A stretch of 64,000 bases of DNA, from assembly GCF_018139645.1 (NCBI RefSeq), contig NZ_JAGSPM010000005.1, positions 173,984 to 237,983 of the forward strand, read 5' to 3'. A model generated the notes under the pieces. It was not told the origin of the DNA, ran no database searches, and saw only the letters and a program-made list of their open reading frames with translations. The translations under genes and the position numbers were made by a program. Of this stretch, positions 6,683-15,470 are shown piece by piece; within the stretch, counting starts at the first letter, position 1; each line of letters begins with the position of its first letter. The stretch is from Affinundibacterium baiyunense (GTDB lineage Bacteria; Pseudomonadota; Gammaproteobacteria; Burkholderiales; Burkholderiaceae_D).

Positions 6683-9340
6683 TTATTTGATTGGTTGCAA
6701 AACAAAGCGTTGGCGGGTGTACGCTTCTACTGCTTGTCGTGAATACAATAAAGGAAAGTATTCACCTTTCGCCCATTTGTCTGCCAAATCACGATAATGT
6801 GGACTGCTTGGGTCGCCAGATTGTCCTGGCGCATTGATCGCGCGCGAGTTATCCCATTGCCCAACATCGACCACGACTCGAAATGAAGGACCATTGAGTT
6901 GTGTGAAATCACTCAATCGATACGATGATTGATTGACGGTATTGGCACTACCACCACGAGGAAGTGGGCCGATATCAAATTGCGTTTTTGATGCGCTATC
7001 TAATATTTTAGAAAATGGATGGGCAAATACTGTTTTCTGTAGTTGTCCCCACTGCCAAGCGTGTTGATCTTTTCCTAGTGTTTGTTCAAGTGTTTTGTAA
7101 GCTAGCGTGAGACTATTGAGTAAGAGCTGATCACGGATTTTGTTTGCTTGTTCATCTTGATTTGTGCGTTCGAGATAGTTCAACATACCTGACATATCAG
7201 GCATGCTGGGTACCAAGCTCGCTTGTGCGCCTAGCATTAATTCTTTATACGCTGGTGCCAAAGTTTGACTTAGCCAGAACTGAAATAGAGCTGCTGCTGC
7301 CGAATCTGCGGTTTCTTGATGATCCCATTGGAGTAACAGTTTCAGTGCTTTTTCGGTTGCTTTTGTATTGTCATCATCGGTTTGATGGCGAGCTTGATTG
7401 TTGATCTGATCTTTGATCTGATTATTGATTTGGATACGCTTCAAAATCTCTGTGATGCGTTTAGCAGGTAGCGACATCACATCATTTTGTAGACGCATGG
7501 AATCCTCGATAGAGAATTTTTTTGCTTGCGACAATACGGTAGCGATACGTTGGTAGCGTGCTGGGTGCGGCCATTCGAAGCCTAATTTGTGTTGTTGGTA
7601 GGGATAGCCCTTAGGTAAATTCATTTCATTTGCTGAAGCAAACCACCCTGATTTTGGCTGATAGCTAAATGGCAGCTTGTCGCCAGATAAAAAGCCCGCC
7701 CACTCATAACGTCCATCTCCAGGAACAGGTAATAAACCATCCCAATTTTTGCGTATTGGCGTCATGCCGCCAGGAACCCAACCTACATTTCCTTTTACAT
7801 CCGCATAGACTTGATTCTCAGTTGGTGCGCCCCAATGCAACATGGCTTTCTTAAACTGGGCAAAATTCGTGGCACGCATGTAATCAATACTGCCAAAATA
7901 AGGCGCCATTCCCGCCTGTAGCCAAGCTGTTCTCACTGCGTATGCACGGTTTTTTTGATGGTCTTGAAAAATGATAGGGCCGTGACGTGTGAAGAGCAAT
8001 TCTGCGGTTTGATCGGGGCGGTCTTTGACTTTAAAATTTTCCGAAAGTGGTTTCATGTTTTCCCACTTGCCACGGTAGCGGTATTGCATGGGATTAGCTG
8101 GGTTTAATTCATAGACGTACAAGTCTTCTTGATCAATCCCCATAATCGTCAAACCGAATGCGATGCTGCCATTATGTCCGATGGAAATTCCGGGTAATGC
8201 TGGTTCGCCCGCGCCAATCACATCTAAACCAGGTGCACTTAAATGCGTGATATAGCGTAAAGACGGCGCTGAGTAAGCGCGATGCGGGTCATTTGCCATG
8301 ATCGCGCGACCAGTGCTGGTTTTGGACGGTGCGAGTACCCAGTTGTTACTGCCTTCCATTTGATCAGGATTTGTTTCGTATAGCTTAGCGATGTTTGTAT
8401 TAGGGGCTTCATTTGTTGCGGTTGTAGGCGTTTCAATTTGTGAGATACGCATATTCTGCTTATCAAAAACGACGTTCTGTGTCGCTAAACTGAATTGACG
8501 CAAGATGCCTTCGGGTAAACATGGGTCGAGGCCTGCGGGGAGTGTGGTTTTCCATTTGGGCGATAAATTTTGCCGTATTTCGTCTAATGCTAATTGACCG
8601 TTGCAAGCAAATTTTGCGCGATTCACTTCGGCGTTGAGGTTGCGAGTTAAGCCATGACTGCGGATGCGCACCACGTCTTCAGCTTGCCATTTCGCTGGTA
8701 GATATTTCAGGATTTTAAATTCGGCGGGTAAGGCATGATTGTTCTTACTGACATAATCTATATAGGCATTGATCCCAGCGACAAATTGTTTGGTGATGCG
8801 TTCGGCTTGTGTTCCGTAGGCATTCCATTCTTGTTTCATATCACCGCGGTAGAGGAATAAACGCGCGGCACGATCTTGTTCAAAGAAGCTGTTGCCAAAT
8901 ACCTCGGACAGTTGACCGAGACCACGTCTGCGCCATAGGTCGAGCTGAAAAAGGCGATCACGTGCAGCATTAAAGCCTTGTGCAAAAAAAAGATCATCTT
9001 CATTCTTGGCATAAATATGCGGTACGCCCCATTGGTCTAGCAAAATTTCTGCGCTTTGACTGATGCCATAAACTTGCCATTCTTGCGTGGTTTTAATCGG
9101 TGTTACTTTTTTCTGGTGCGTATTTTGGGTGCTTGGTTTATTGGCATTGCTCGCATTTGCGCTCACTTGCGCATTGACTTGTGGCGAGCAGATGATGCCT
9201 AACAAGCCTAGCAACATTAGCGTGTTGGTGAGTTTGAATTGATGTGGGGTGCGTAGGCTAAAATCTTCCACTAGGTTAATTTTGTTATTGATGATGGGTT
9301 TGTTGCCCTTGGGTAAGGCTAGCTTAAAGAGTCTAGACAT
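6683..9340 (-). CDS. Penicillin acylase family Ntn-hydrolase
   Basis: A large exported Ntn hydrolase (about 885 residues from the ATG at 9340) of the penicillin G acylase / acyl-homoserine lactone acylase superfamily. Such proteins enter the periplasm, excise a linker and mature to an alpha/beta heterodimer. The beta-chain nucleophile is the Ser in MEGSNNWVLAPSKT; DPHRAYSAPSLRY, IGHNGSIAFGLT and the alpha-chain part DQWGVPHIYAKNEDDLF are family-typical. A hydrophobic segment (LMLLGLLGIICS, ending VNAQ) is the export signal but lies about 40 residues from the start; an in-frame ATG at 9433 makes it longer still, so the start is uncertain. A low-complexity Asn/Gln/Asp-rich stretch (QINNQIKDQINNQ) sits around 7380-7430. 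Substrate unknown: beta-lactam side chains, AHLs or other amides. Confidence 0.88.
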   Translation of the reverse strand: MSRLFKLALPKGNKPIINNKINLVEDFSLRTPHQFKLTNTLMLLGLLGIICSPQVNAQVSANASNANKPSTQNTHQKKVTPIKTTQEWQVYGISQSAEILLDQWGVPHIYAKNEDDLFFAQGFNAARDRLFQLDLWRRRGLGQLSEVFGNSFFEQDRAARLFLYRGDMKQEWNAYGTQAERITKQFVAGINAYIDYVSKNNHALPAEFKILKYLPAKWQAEDVVRIRSHGLTRNLNAEVNRAKFACNGQLALDEIRQNLSPKWKTTLPAGLDPCLPEGILRQFSLATQNVVFDKQNMRISQIETPTTATNEAPNTNIAKLYETNPDQMEGSNNWVLAPSKTSTGRAIMANDPHRAYSAPSLRYITHLSAPGLDVIGAGEPALPGISIGHNGSIAFGLTIMGIDQEDLYVYELNPANPMQYRYRGKWENMKPLSENFKVKDRPDQTAELLFTRHGPIIFQDHQKNRAYAVRTAWLQAGMAPYFGSIDYMRATNFAQFKKAMLHWGAPTENQVYADVKGNVGWVPGGMTPIRKNWDGLLPVPGDGRYEWAGFLSGDKLPFSYQPKSGWFASANEMNLPKGYPYQQHKLGFEWPHPARYQRIATVLSQAKKFSIEDSMRLQNDVMSLPAKRITEILKRIQINNQIKDQINNQARHQTDDDNTKATEKALKLLLQWDHQETADSAAAALFQFWLSQTLAPAYKELMLGAQASLVPSMPDMSGMLNYLERTNQDEQANKIRDQLLLNSLTLAYKTLEQTLGKDQHAWQWGQLQKTVFAHPFSKILDSASKTQFDIGPLPRGGSANTVNQSSYRLSDFTQLNGPSFRVVVDVGQWDNSRAINAPGQSGDPSSPHYRDLADKWAKGEYFPLLYSRQAVEAYTRQRFVLQPIK

Positions 9341-9574
9341 ATTTTTTCTGAAATGAGAATTTGAGTGCAATGTGAATTTGTATGGCTTGAGTATACGACC
9401 AATTAAAGTAATTTCATTCCCTTGATTTCGCATTTCATCGCAATGCTATCGATTCTTATTGGCGATCTAACTAGTATGTCGATGTCAAAATGCGATCATG
9501 TGTCTTCACTTGCATGTTCATATCTCGCCCAGATTGGGAAGTCTGGGTTTAACCTAACCTGAAAACAATAAACC

Positions 9575-11410
9575 ATGATGGAATCATCTACCGATACAGG
9601 AAGCGCGGGCAGTGCGGGCGGTGCCAGCAATGTCAATAGCACTTTCCCTAATCCTTCTGCTGTTCTAAAACCTATTCTGAAGCCAATCTCGGTGAGTGAG
9701 CGTATTCAAGCTTTAGACGTGATACGTGGATTTGCCTTAATTGGTATTTTCTTCATGAACATTGAATGGTTTAACCGCTCATTTTTGACCATGGGGACGG
9801 GAATCCCGAGTAATGTACACGGCATAGACTGGTTAGCCAGTTATTTTGTGAACTTCTTTGTGGCTGGTAAGTTCTGGACTATTTTTTCTTTGCTGTTTGG
9901 AATGGGTTTCGCGGTGATGCTGACGCGCTCAGAAGAAACAGGGCGAGCATTTATCAAGCCCTATATTCGCCGTATCATTGCATTAGCAATCTTTGGTATT
10001 TTGCATAATGTCTTATTGTGGCCTGGCGATATTTTGTATAGCTATGCGTTCACTGCGGCTGGCTTGTTGATTATTTTATTTGGTCAGTGGAAATGGATAG
10101 TAGCGAGTATCGTCGGCCTGATTGGCTTCTGTTTTATCCCCGGCATGGGATCTTTTTCTGCGGTGGTTGGTGGTATCGCTTTTATGGGATTCATCGCGAT
10201 TTTTATTCGTAATGAACGAATTGTTTCCTTTCTTGGTATGAAGATGCCATTGTTTTCTGCGATTTGCTTGTTCATCACGATACTTGTGAGTTTGGCTGCG
10301 TTAGTAAGTTGGTTTGTGCCTGCAATGCGCGAAGGTCGAAATGGTTTGACTGGAGTGTCAGCTGCGTTCTTGATCATCACATTTTTATCAGCAAAATATC
10401 ATCAGCCAGCGGAAGCGCGATTTTGGCGTGCTGGTGTATTGATTTATAGCTTGCCTTTTGTGATTGGAATGGTGTTTGGAGTGATCGCCTATCAACAACC
10501 TTTAACTAGCGTTTTTAATTCAGCAGAAGCAGTCAAATTAGCTGCAGAAAAGCAGGCGAAAAAAGAAGCCAATGAAGCTGAAGAAAAATTGGCAAAGCTT
10601 AATCCTGCAAGCGGCACAAAAAAGGATGACAGCAAAGAGGATAAAAAGCTTCCAAAATCTGAAGCGCAAAAAAAATTGGAGCGCGATGCAGATACGATTA
10701 ATCGTATCAATGAAAATCGTAAAGAGATCGAAAAAGACTTGAAGGCAATGACGCAGGCCAACTATCCTGATTTTGTGAAGCATCGCTTTGCAGATTTTAT
10801 GGATGCTCCATTTGGCAGCGCGGGACAAGCGTTTGCAGCGATTGCTTTATTTTTGATTGGTGTCTGGTTTGTTCGTGCCAAAGTGATTACTAAGGCTGCG
10901 GAAAATTTATCGCTATTCCGTCACATCGCTTTATTAGGTTTGCCTGTGGGGTGGGGATTGAGTTTACTGGCAAGTAGTATCGCAGTGAGTCATGCGCCAG
11001 GTGTATCAGGCGATGGTTGGCAATTAACGCAAATGATTTTGAATTTAGCGAATCTGCCGACTTGTCTTGCCTATGTCAGTATCATTGTGTTGATGTTATA
11101 TAGCGGTTCCGCATTGGCTAAGATTCAGGTGTTGGCGCCATTTGGTCGTATGGCATTGACGAACTATTTGATGCAATCGGTGATTCAAGCAAGCTTCTTT
11201 TACGGTTGGGGATTGGGGCAATTCGGTCTTGGTCGTGCGCAACAATTAGGCTTTGCGATTGCGGTAATTTGCTTGCAGGTTTTGTTTAGCCATTGGTGGT
11301 TAGGTCGTTTCCGTTATGGTCCTTTGGAATGGGTATGGCGCGCAGTTACCTATTGGGAGTTGCCCGCAATGAAAGTCGAACATAAGGAGTTGAATCCACA
11401 TTTGGGCTAG
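9575..11410 (+). CDS. DUF418 family multi-pass membrane protein (copy 1)
   Basis: A 611-residue inner-membrane protein of the DUF418 (YeiB-like) family. The family's start motif DVIRGFALIGIFFMN is at about 48-62, FWTIFSLLFGMGFA at 100-113, and the C-terminal DUF418 block includes APFGRMALTNYLMQS and FSHWWLGRFRYGPLEWVWR. Between membrane segments, residues about 311-395 form a strongly charged Lys/Glu/Ala insertion with coiled-coil character that the compact family members lack. A second paralogue follows 198 bp downstream in the same direction. The start ATGATG at 9575 has no clear RBS. Function is unknown; a transport role is often suggested for the family. Confidence 0.9.
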   Translation: MMESSTDTGSAGSAGGASNVNSTFPNPSAVLKPILKPISVSERIQALDVIRGFALIGIFFMNIEWFNRSFLTMGTGIPSNVHGIDWLASYFVNFFVAGKFWTIFSLLFGMGFAVMLTRSEETGRAFIKPYIRRIIALAIFGILHNVLLWPGDILYSYAFTAAGLLIILFGQWKWIVASIVGLIGFCFIPGMGSFSAVVGGIAFMGFIAIFIRNERIVSFLGMKMPLFSAICLFITILVSLAALVSWFVPAMREGRNGLTGVSAAFLIITFLSAKYHQPAEARFWRAGVLIYSLPFVIGMVFGVIAYQQPLTSVFNSAEAVKLAAEKQAKKEANEAEEKLAKLNPASGTKKDDSKEDKKLPKSEAQKKLERDADTINRINENRKEIEKDLKAMTQANYPDFVKHRFADFMDAPFGSAGQAFAAIALFLIGVWFVRAKVITKAAENLSLFRHIALLGLPVGWGLSLLASSIAVSHAPGVSGDGWQLTQMILNLANLPTCLAYVSIIVLMLYSGSALAKIQVLAPFGRMALTNYLMQSVIQASFFYGWGLGQFGLGRAQQLGFAIAVICLQVLFSHWWLGRFRYGPLEWVWRAVTYWELPAMKVEHKELNPHLG

Positions 11411-11522
11411 CCAATATCAATGCGAGCGAGGATTGTTTAGTCATGATTAGATGATTAAAAATGCCAATATGGTTTGCAATTAAGGCATAATTAATCTAAG
11501 GCTAGTCAAATAGGCGCGGGTT

Positions 11523-11556
11523 AAAAAGCGTCACGATACAGGTCGTGGCGCTTTTT
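11523..11556 (+). terminator. Rho-independent terminator between the DUF418 paralogues
   Basis: AAAAAGCGTCACGA (11523-11536) pairs with TCGTGGCGCTTTTT (11543-11556) in a 14-bp stem with one G-T pair and a 6-nt loop; the T-run is built into the 3' arm. It separates the two DUF418 genes, so the second probably has its own promoter or depends on read-through. Confidence 0.85.
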
Positions 11557-11608
11557 GATTTATGCGACTTGTGTCTGATCTAATAAGTTCATTTATATCG
11601 AGGAAGAT

Positions 11609-13387
11609 ATGCAGAGAGATGTAGAAAATGAATCCAGCGTAATGCTGAATTCGATGGTTGAACCAATAGTTGCCCCAGCAGTCGCACCAGTTGCGGCGCC
11701 GGTTCAGGTGCAAGACAGAATTGCGATTCTCGATGTGATTCGAGGATTTGCTTTGATTGGTATTTTCCTCATGAATATCGAGTTTTTTAACCGCTCTGTC
11801 GGTGAGCTCAGTGACGGTATGCCAGTTGGATTAAGTGGAGCCAACTGGTTGGCTTCTTACTTTGTCGCCTATTTTGTTGCGGGCAAATTTTGGACGATTT
11901 TCTCCTTATTGTTTGGCATGGGATTCGCGCTGATGTTGATGCGCGCAGAAGAAAAGGGACAAGATTTCTTTAAGCCGTATTTTCGTCGTTTGCTTGCCCT
12001 AGCGATTTTTGGCTTATTGCATTACATCTTCATTTGGCCTGGTGACATTTTGTTTAGCTATGCGATAGCCGCATGCGGCCTATTAGTTGTCTTGTTCGGC
12101 AAAGCGCGTTGGATTGTTTTGAGTGTGGTCGCTTTGGGTTTAGTCGCGGTGATTCCTGCGTTAAATAAAGTTGGTGCAATTGCGACCGCACTGGCATTGT
12201 TTGGCGTGATGGCATTCTTGCTTAGAAATGAGAAAACCTTCATGCTGTTTGCAAAGCCACGTCCGATTATCGCAGTCATACTTTATGTGGTGGGCGCGCT
12301 GTTGTTTTTAATTGGTGTTACGAGTCTTGTAGTGACTACTATGAGTTCCGCTCGTCCTAGTTTGGTGTTTGGATTGTTCGTGTTATTGATTGCCTTTGTA
12401 CTTGATCGTGCGCATCAGCCCAAACAAGCACGCAGTTGGAAAATTGGTAGCTTGTTGTATACCTCTTTATTTTTATCGATGGCGATAGGTGGTGCCGCGC
12501 AATATTTGGGCGCTGGAAAAACTCAAGTGCAAGCAGCTAATGAAGCGCAGCAAGCTAGCTCAACAGTAGTTAGCGCATCGGCACAAGCAAAAGTGGAGGT
12601 AAAAGCGGAAGCTGAAAATGCAGCATCAGATCATGCTTCAGTCGCTGCGAATGATTCAGAAAAGAACAAAGCGAGTGAGAAAGCAGAAAATAAAAAGAAA
12701 GAAGCTGAGCGCCTTCAAAAACAGTTAGAAGATAACCGTCGAGAAGTGGCGATTTTATCTAAAGGAACTTATGCCGAAGCTTTAGCGTTTCGTGTTAGAG
12801 AGTTTTCTGAAAACTGGACTAATGTTGCGATTTTTAGTGTGTTGATTAACTGTATGTTCTTGATTGGATATTGGTTTGTGCAATCAGGCATCATGCGTAA
12901 TACGCAAGCACATTTACCTAAATTTAAGAAAATGGCTTTACTCGGTTTACCTTGCGGGATAGGTTTGGGAATTGCTGGGAGTTTTATTAGCACTTCGGCG
13001 GTACCAGGTTTAGAAAATGATCCGTATATGTTCGCAATGGCCTTGATCTATCTTGGTAACTTGCCCGCATGTTTGGGCTATGTCGGTTTGCTTGTGTTGA
13101 TGTTTCACAGCACTGGTGTGTTTTCGAAAGTGAAATTGCTTGCACCTTATGGACGTATGGCCTTGACCAATTACTTGTCGCAGTCTGTGATTTGTTCGGT
13201 AATTTTTTACAGCTACGGTTTAGGCTATTATGGAATGCAGCGCGCGCATCAAGTTGCTGTGGTGGCGATCGTCGTGGTGCTACAAATATTATTTAGCCAC
13301 TGGTGGTTAAGTAAATTCCGTTATGGACCAATGGAGTGGTTGTGGCGTGCGATTACCTATTGGAAACTTCCTGCACTCAAGAATTAA
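11609..13387 (+). CDS. DUF418 family multi-pass membrane protein (copy 2)
   Basis: A 592-residue paralogue of the preceding gene with the same landmarks: DVIRGFALIGIFLMNIE at about 42-58, FWTIFSLLFGMGFAL, APYGRMALTNYLSQS and FSHWWLSKFRYGPMEWLWR. Its charged insertion (about 302-385, Ala/Glu/Lys-rich, ending in the coiled-coil-like ERLQKQLEDNRREV) is at the same position as in copy 1 but differs in sequence, so this part has diverged faster than the membrane core. The N-terminus has an Ala/Pro/Val run instead of copy 1's Gly/Ser run. GAGGAAG just upstream of the ATG supports this start. Function unknown. Confidence 0.9.
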   Translation: MQRDVENESSVMLNSMVEPIVAPAVAPVAAPVQVQDRIAILDVIRGFALIGIFLMNIEFFNRSVGELSDGMPVGLSGANWLASYFVAYFVAGKFWTIFSLLFGMGFALMLMRAEEKGQDFFKPYFRRLLALAIFGLLHYIFIWPGDILFSYAIAACGLLVVLFGKARWIVLSVVALGLVAVIPALNKVGAIATALALFGVMAFLLRNEKTFMLFAKPRPIIAVILYVVGALLFLIGVTSLVVTTMSSARPSLVFGLFVLLIAFVLDRAHQPKQARSWKIGSLLYTSLFLSMAIGGAAQYLGAGKTQVQAANEAQQASSTVVSASAQAKVEVKAEAENAASDHASVAANDSEKNKASEKAENKKKEAERLQKQLEDNRREVAILSKGTYAEALAFRVREFSENWTNVAIFSVLINCMFLIGYWFVQSGIMRNTQAHLPKFKKMALLGLPCGIGLGIAGSFISTSAVPGLENDPYMFAMALIYLGNLPACLGYVGLLVLMFHSTGVFSKVKLLAPYGRMALTNYLSQSVICSVIFYSYGLGYYGMQRAHQVAVVAIVVVLQILFSHWWLSKFRYGPMEWLWRAITYWKLPALKN

Positions 13388-13424
13388 TTCGTTGACTAAA
13401 TACTGATTAGCTTTTCGCAAAAAT

Positions 13425-13457
13425 AAAAAACGGGCAAACTAAAGTGGCCCGTTTTTT
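13425..13457. terminator. Bidirectional terminator between DUF418 copy 2 and the esterase
   Basis: AAAAAACGGGC (13425-13435) pairs with GCCCGTTTTTT (13447-13457), loop 11 nt. The A-run and T-run flank a GC-rich stem on both strands, and the neighbouring genes converge here (stops at 13387 and 13477). Confidence 0.88.
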
Positions 13458-13476
13458 ATTTCGCTTGTTATACCGT

Positions 13477-14157
13477 TTATTTCTTCAAGACTTTGTGTAG
13501 CCAAAATCCGATATCCATAATTTCTTGTGGCGATACGGAATGCTGCATCCAATAATCATGCCACTCAACTGGATAGCCTAAGCTTACCAGCAGATCGCGA
13601 GATTGCTGTGCACGTTGGATAGGAATCACGGGATCAACCGTGCCGTGTACCAAAAAAATTGAGGTGTTTTGGTTGGCAGGGTGGCGTTCCTTTGCAATTT
13701 TGTCTGCTAACGGAACATAGCCAGATAAGCCCATAATACCCGCCAATTTTTGAGGATGACGTAAGCCTGTTTGCAGACTCATTGCACAACCTTGTGAGAA
13801 TCCTGCCAAGATGATGTTTTCTGTGGCAATACCACGCGCATTTTCTCGTGCGATCAGTGCTTCGATTTGTTGTTGCGATTGGCGCAGCCCCGATTCGTCT
13901 TCGCGTTTATTGATGTCGGTACCAGCCGCTGCGATGTCATACCAAGCTCGCATGATATAACCACCGTTTAAGGTAACTGGAATCTGCGGTGCGTTGGGGA
14001 ATATAAAGCGAATGGCTGGGCAATCACGCAAATCTAATTCTTTGACGATAGGCACAAAATCGTTTGCATCAGCACCTAAGCCGTGCATCCAAATAATCGC
14101 GGCACTGGGATTCGCACCGCTTTCAATTTCGACGGTTTCTAACAGAGTATTGGTCAT
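13477..14157 (-). CDS. Carboxylesterase / phospholipase (alpha/beta hydrolase)
   Basis: A 226-residue cytosolic alpha/beta hydrolase of the phospholipase/carboxylesterase (EstB-like) family. The catalytic triad is visible: Ser in AGFSQGCAM, Asp in GTVDPVIPI, His in WMQHSVSP; IIWMHGLGADANDF holds the oxyanion region. Such enzymes hydrolyse short-chain carboxylic esters. It starts 17 nt after the mogA stop, so darP-mogA-esterase probably form one transcript. Confidence 0.92.
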   Translation of the reverse strand: MTNTLLETVEIESGANPSAAIIWMHGLGADANDFVPIVKELDLRDCPAIRFIFPNAPQIPVTLNGGYIMRAWYDIAAAGTDINKREDESGLRQSQQQIEALIARENARGIATENIILAGFSQGCAMSLQTGLRHPQKLAGIMGLSGYVPLADKIAKERHPANQNTSIFLVHGTVDPVIPIQRAQQSRDLLVSLGYPVEWHDYWMQHSVSPQEIMDIGFWLHKVLKK

Positions 14158-14174
14158 GATGTGAGTGAAAATGT

Positions 14175-14798
14175 TTAGACGTCAGACTTCTTTACACGTA
14201 TTGCAGATTTAGGGCGGAATGCTTTACAAACCGCTTCGTTGGTCTCGATATAAGGACCACCGATGAGATCGATGCAATAAGGAATTGCGGCAAAAATACC
14301 TGCGACAAGTTGCTTACCATCTGCGTCTTTTAAGCCTTCTAAGGTTTCCTTAATCGACTTTGGCTGGCCTGGTAAGTTTAAGATTAAAGCTGCATGATCG
14401 GCGGTTTCGCGAATCACCGCAACTTGACGCGATAAAATTGCAGTCGGCACAAAATGCAGACTGATCTGGCGCATCTGTTCACCAAAACCTGGCATCTCTT
14501 TGGTCGCTACAGCCAAGCTAGCTTCTGGGGTGACATCGCGGCGTGCCGGTCCAGTACCACCAGTAGTAATAACCAGATGGCATCGGGCTTGATCAACTAA
14601 ATCAATTAGGGCTTGCTCGATTGCAGGACGTTCATCTGGAATCAAACGCGTTTCCATCACCCAAGGCGTGCTAAGTGCGCTACTAAACCACGACTCTAAC
14701 GCTGGCAAACCTTGATCTTGATAAACGCCACTAGAAGCGCGATCAGATACCGAAACGAGTCCAATACGCAGCGGGCGATCTAAATCAGTTGTCGTCAT
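14175..14798 (-). CDS. mogA: Molybdopterin adenylyltransferase
   Basis: Adenylates molybdopterin before molybdate insertion in Mo-cofactor synthesis. The start chosen is the ATG at 14798 (MTTTDLDRPLRIGLVSVSDR), which lies inside the last codons of darP (14-nt overlap); 14 further in-frame codons upstream are not family-like. At 207 residues it has family-normal length. Motifs: SVSDRASSGVYQDQG and the MPT-binding loop TTGGTGPARRDVTPEA. No other Mo-cofactor genes are in the window. Confidence 0.92.
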   Translation of the reverse strand: MTTTDLDRPLRIGLVSVSDRASSGVYQDQGLPALESWFSSALSTPWVMETRLIPDERPAIEQALIDLVDQARCHLVITTGGTGPARRDVTPEASLAVATKEMPGFGEQMRQISLHFVPTAILSRQVAVIRETADHAALILNLPGQPKSIKETLEGLKDADGKQLVAGIFAAIPYCIDLIGGPYIETNEAVCKAFRPKSAIRVKKSDV

Positions 14799-15393
14799 CT
14801 TCAGAGTCTTCGTCGTTTTCTGCTTCTGCGTCAGATGCATGCGCGGCTTTATTCTTGTTTTGAATTTCTTTCAGAATCTGAAAGATTTCACGATAGGCTT
14901 TGGGCGGTTTGTTTTCCGCTTGTTCCTTACGTGCATTGCGAATCAAGGTACGCAAATGTTGCACGTCGAGTTCTGGATTTTCCGCCATTAACTCTGTCAA
15001 GGCTTCGTCTTTAGCGAGTAACTTTTCACGTTTGCGTTCCAAAGAATGCATGGCGGCGGTTTCGGATTTGGACGCACCTTTCCAGCTATCGATGGTTTTT
15101 TGAATCAGCGCAACTTCTTCTTCATCCAATGTACGCATTTTTTTGCCGACGAATTGCATTTGACGGCGACGACCTTCGTGGTTGGTAATCGTTTGACATT
15201 CGAGAATGGCGTCACGCACATCTTCAGGCATAGGAACACGTTTAACGCGATCACGTGGAGCATCAACCAATTCTTGTCCGAGTTTCTGCAGCGCCGTCAT
15301 TTGGCGTTTGAGCTCGGATTTGGATGGACGGTCGTATTCTGGTTCAAACTCGTTGGACTGATAGCCGCAAGAGCCTCGATTCGGATTTGGCAT
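14785..15393 (-). CDS. darP: Ribosome biogenesis factor DarP (DUF615, YjgA)
   Basis: A 202-residue DUF615 protein; the E. coli homologue associates with late 50S assembly intermediates. It has the basic helical N-terminal part (SKSELKRQMTALQKLGQELVD), the central RRRQMQFVGKKMRTLDEEEV and an acidic C-terminal tail rich in Glu/Asp. It is divergent from pmbA across 77 bp, a pairing conserved in many beta- and gammaproteobacteria. Its stop region overlaps the mogA start, implying translational coupling. Confidence 0.93.
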   Translation of the reverse strand: MPNPNRGSCGYQSNEFEPEYDRPSKSELKRQMTALQKLGQELVDAPRDRVKRVPMPEDVRDAILECQTITNHEGRRRQMQFVGKKMRTLDEEEVALIQKTIDSWKGASKSETAAMHSLERKREKLLAKDEALTELMAENPELDVQHLRTLIRNARKEQAENKPPKAYREIFQILKEIQNKNKAAHASDAEAENDEDSEDDDN

Positions 15394-15470
15394 TGGTAAA
15401 TCTTCTATAAACTTATTGAAACGACTGCTATGATACTCTCTTTATCCTTTCAGCTAAAGAAACAGAAGCT

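Noticed and set aside
15046..15399. 117-codon plus-strand frame opposite darP
   Set aside because: Mirrors the darP reading frame; darP itself is a clear DUF615 gene.
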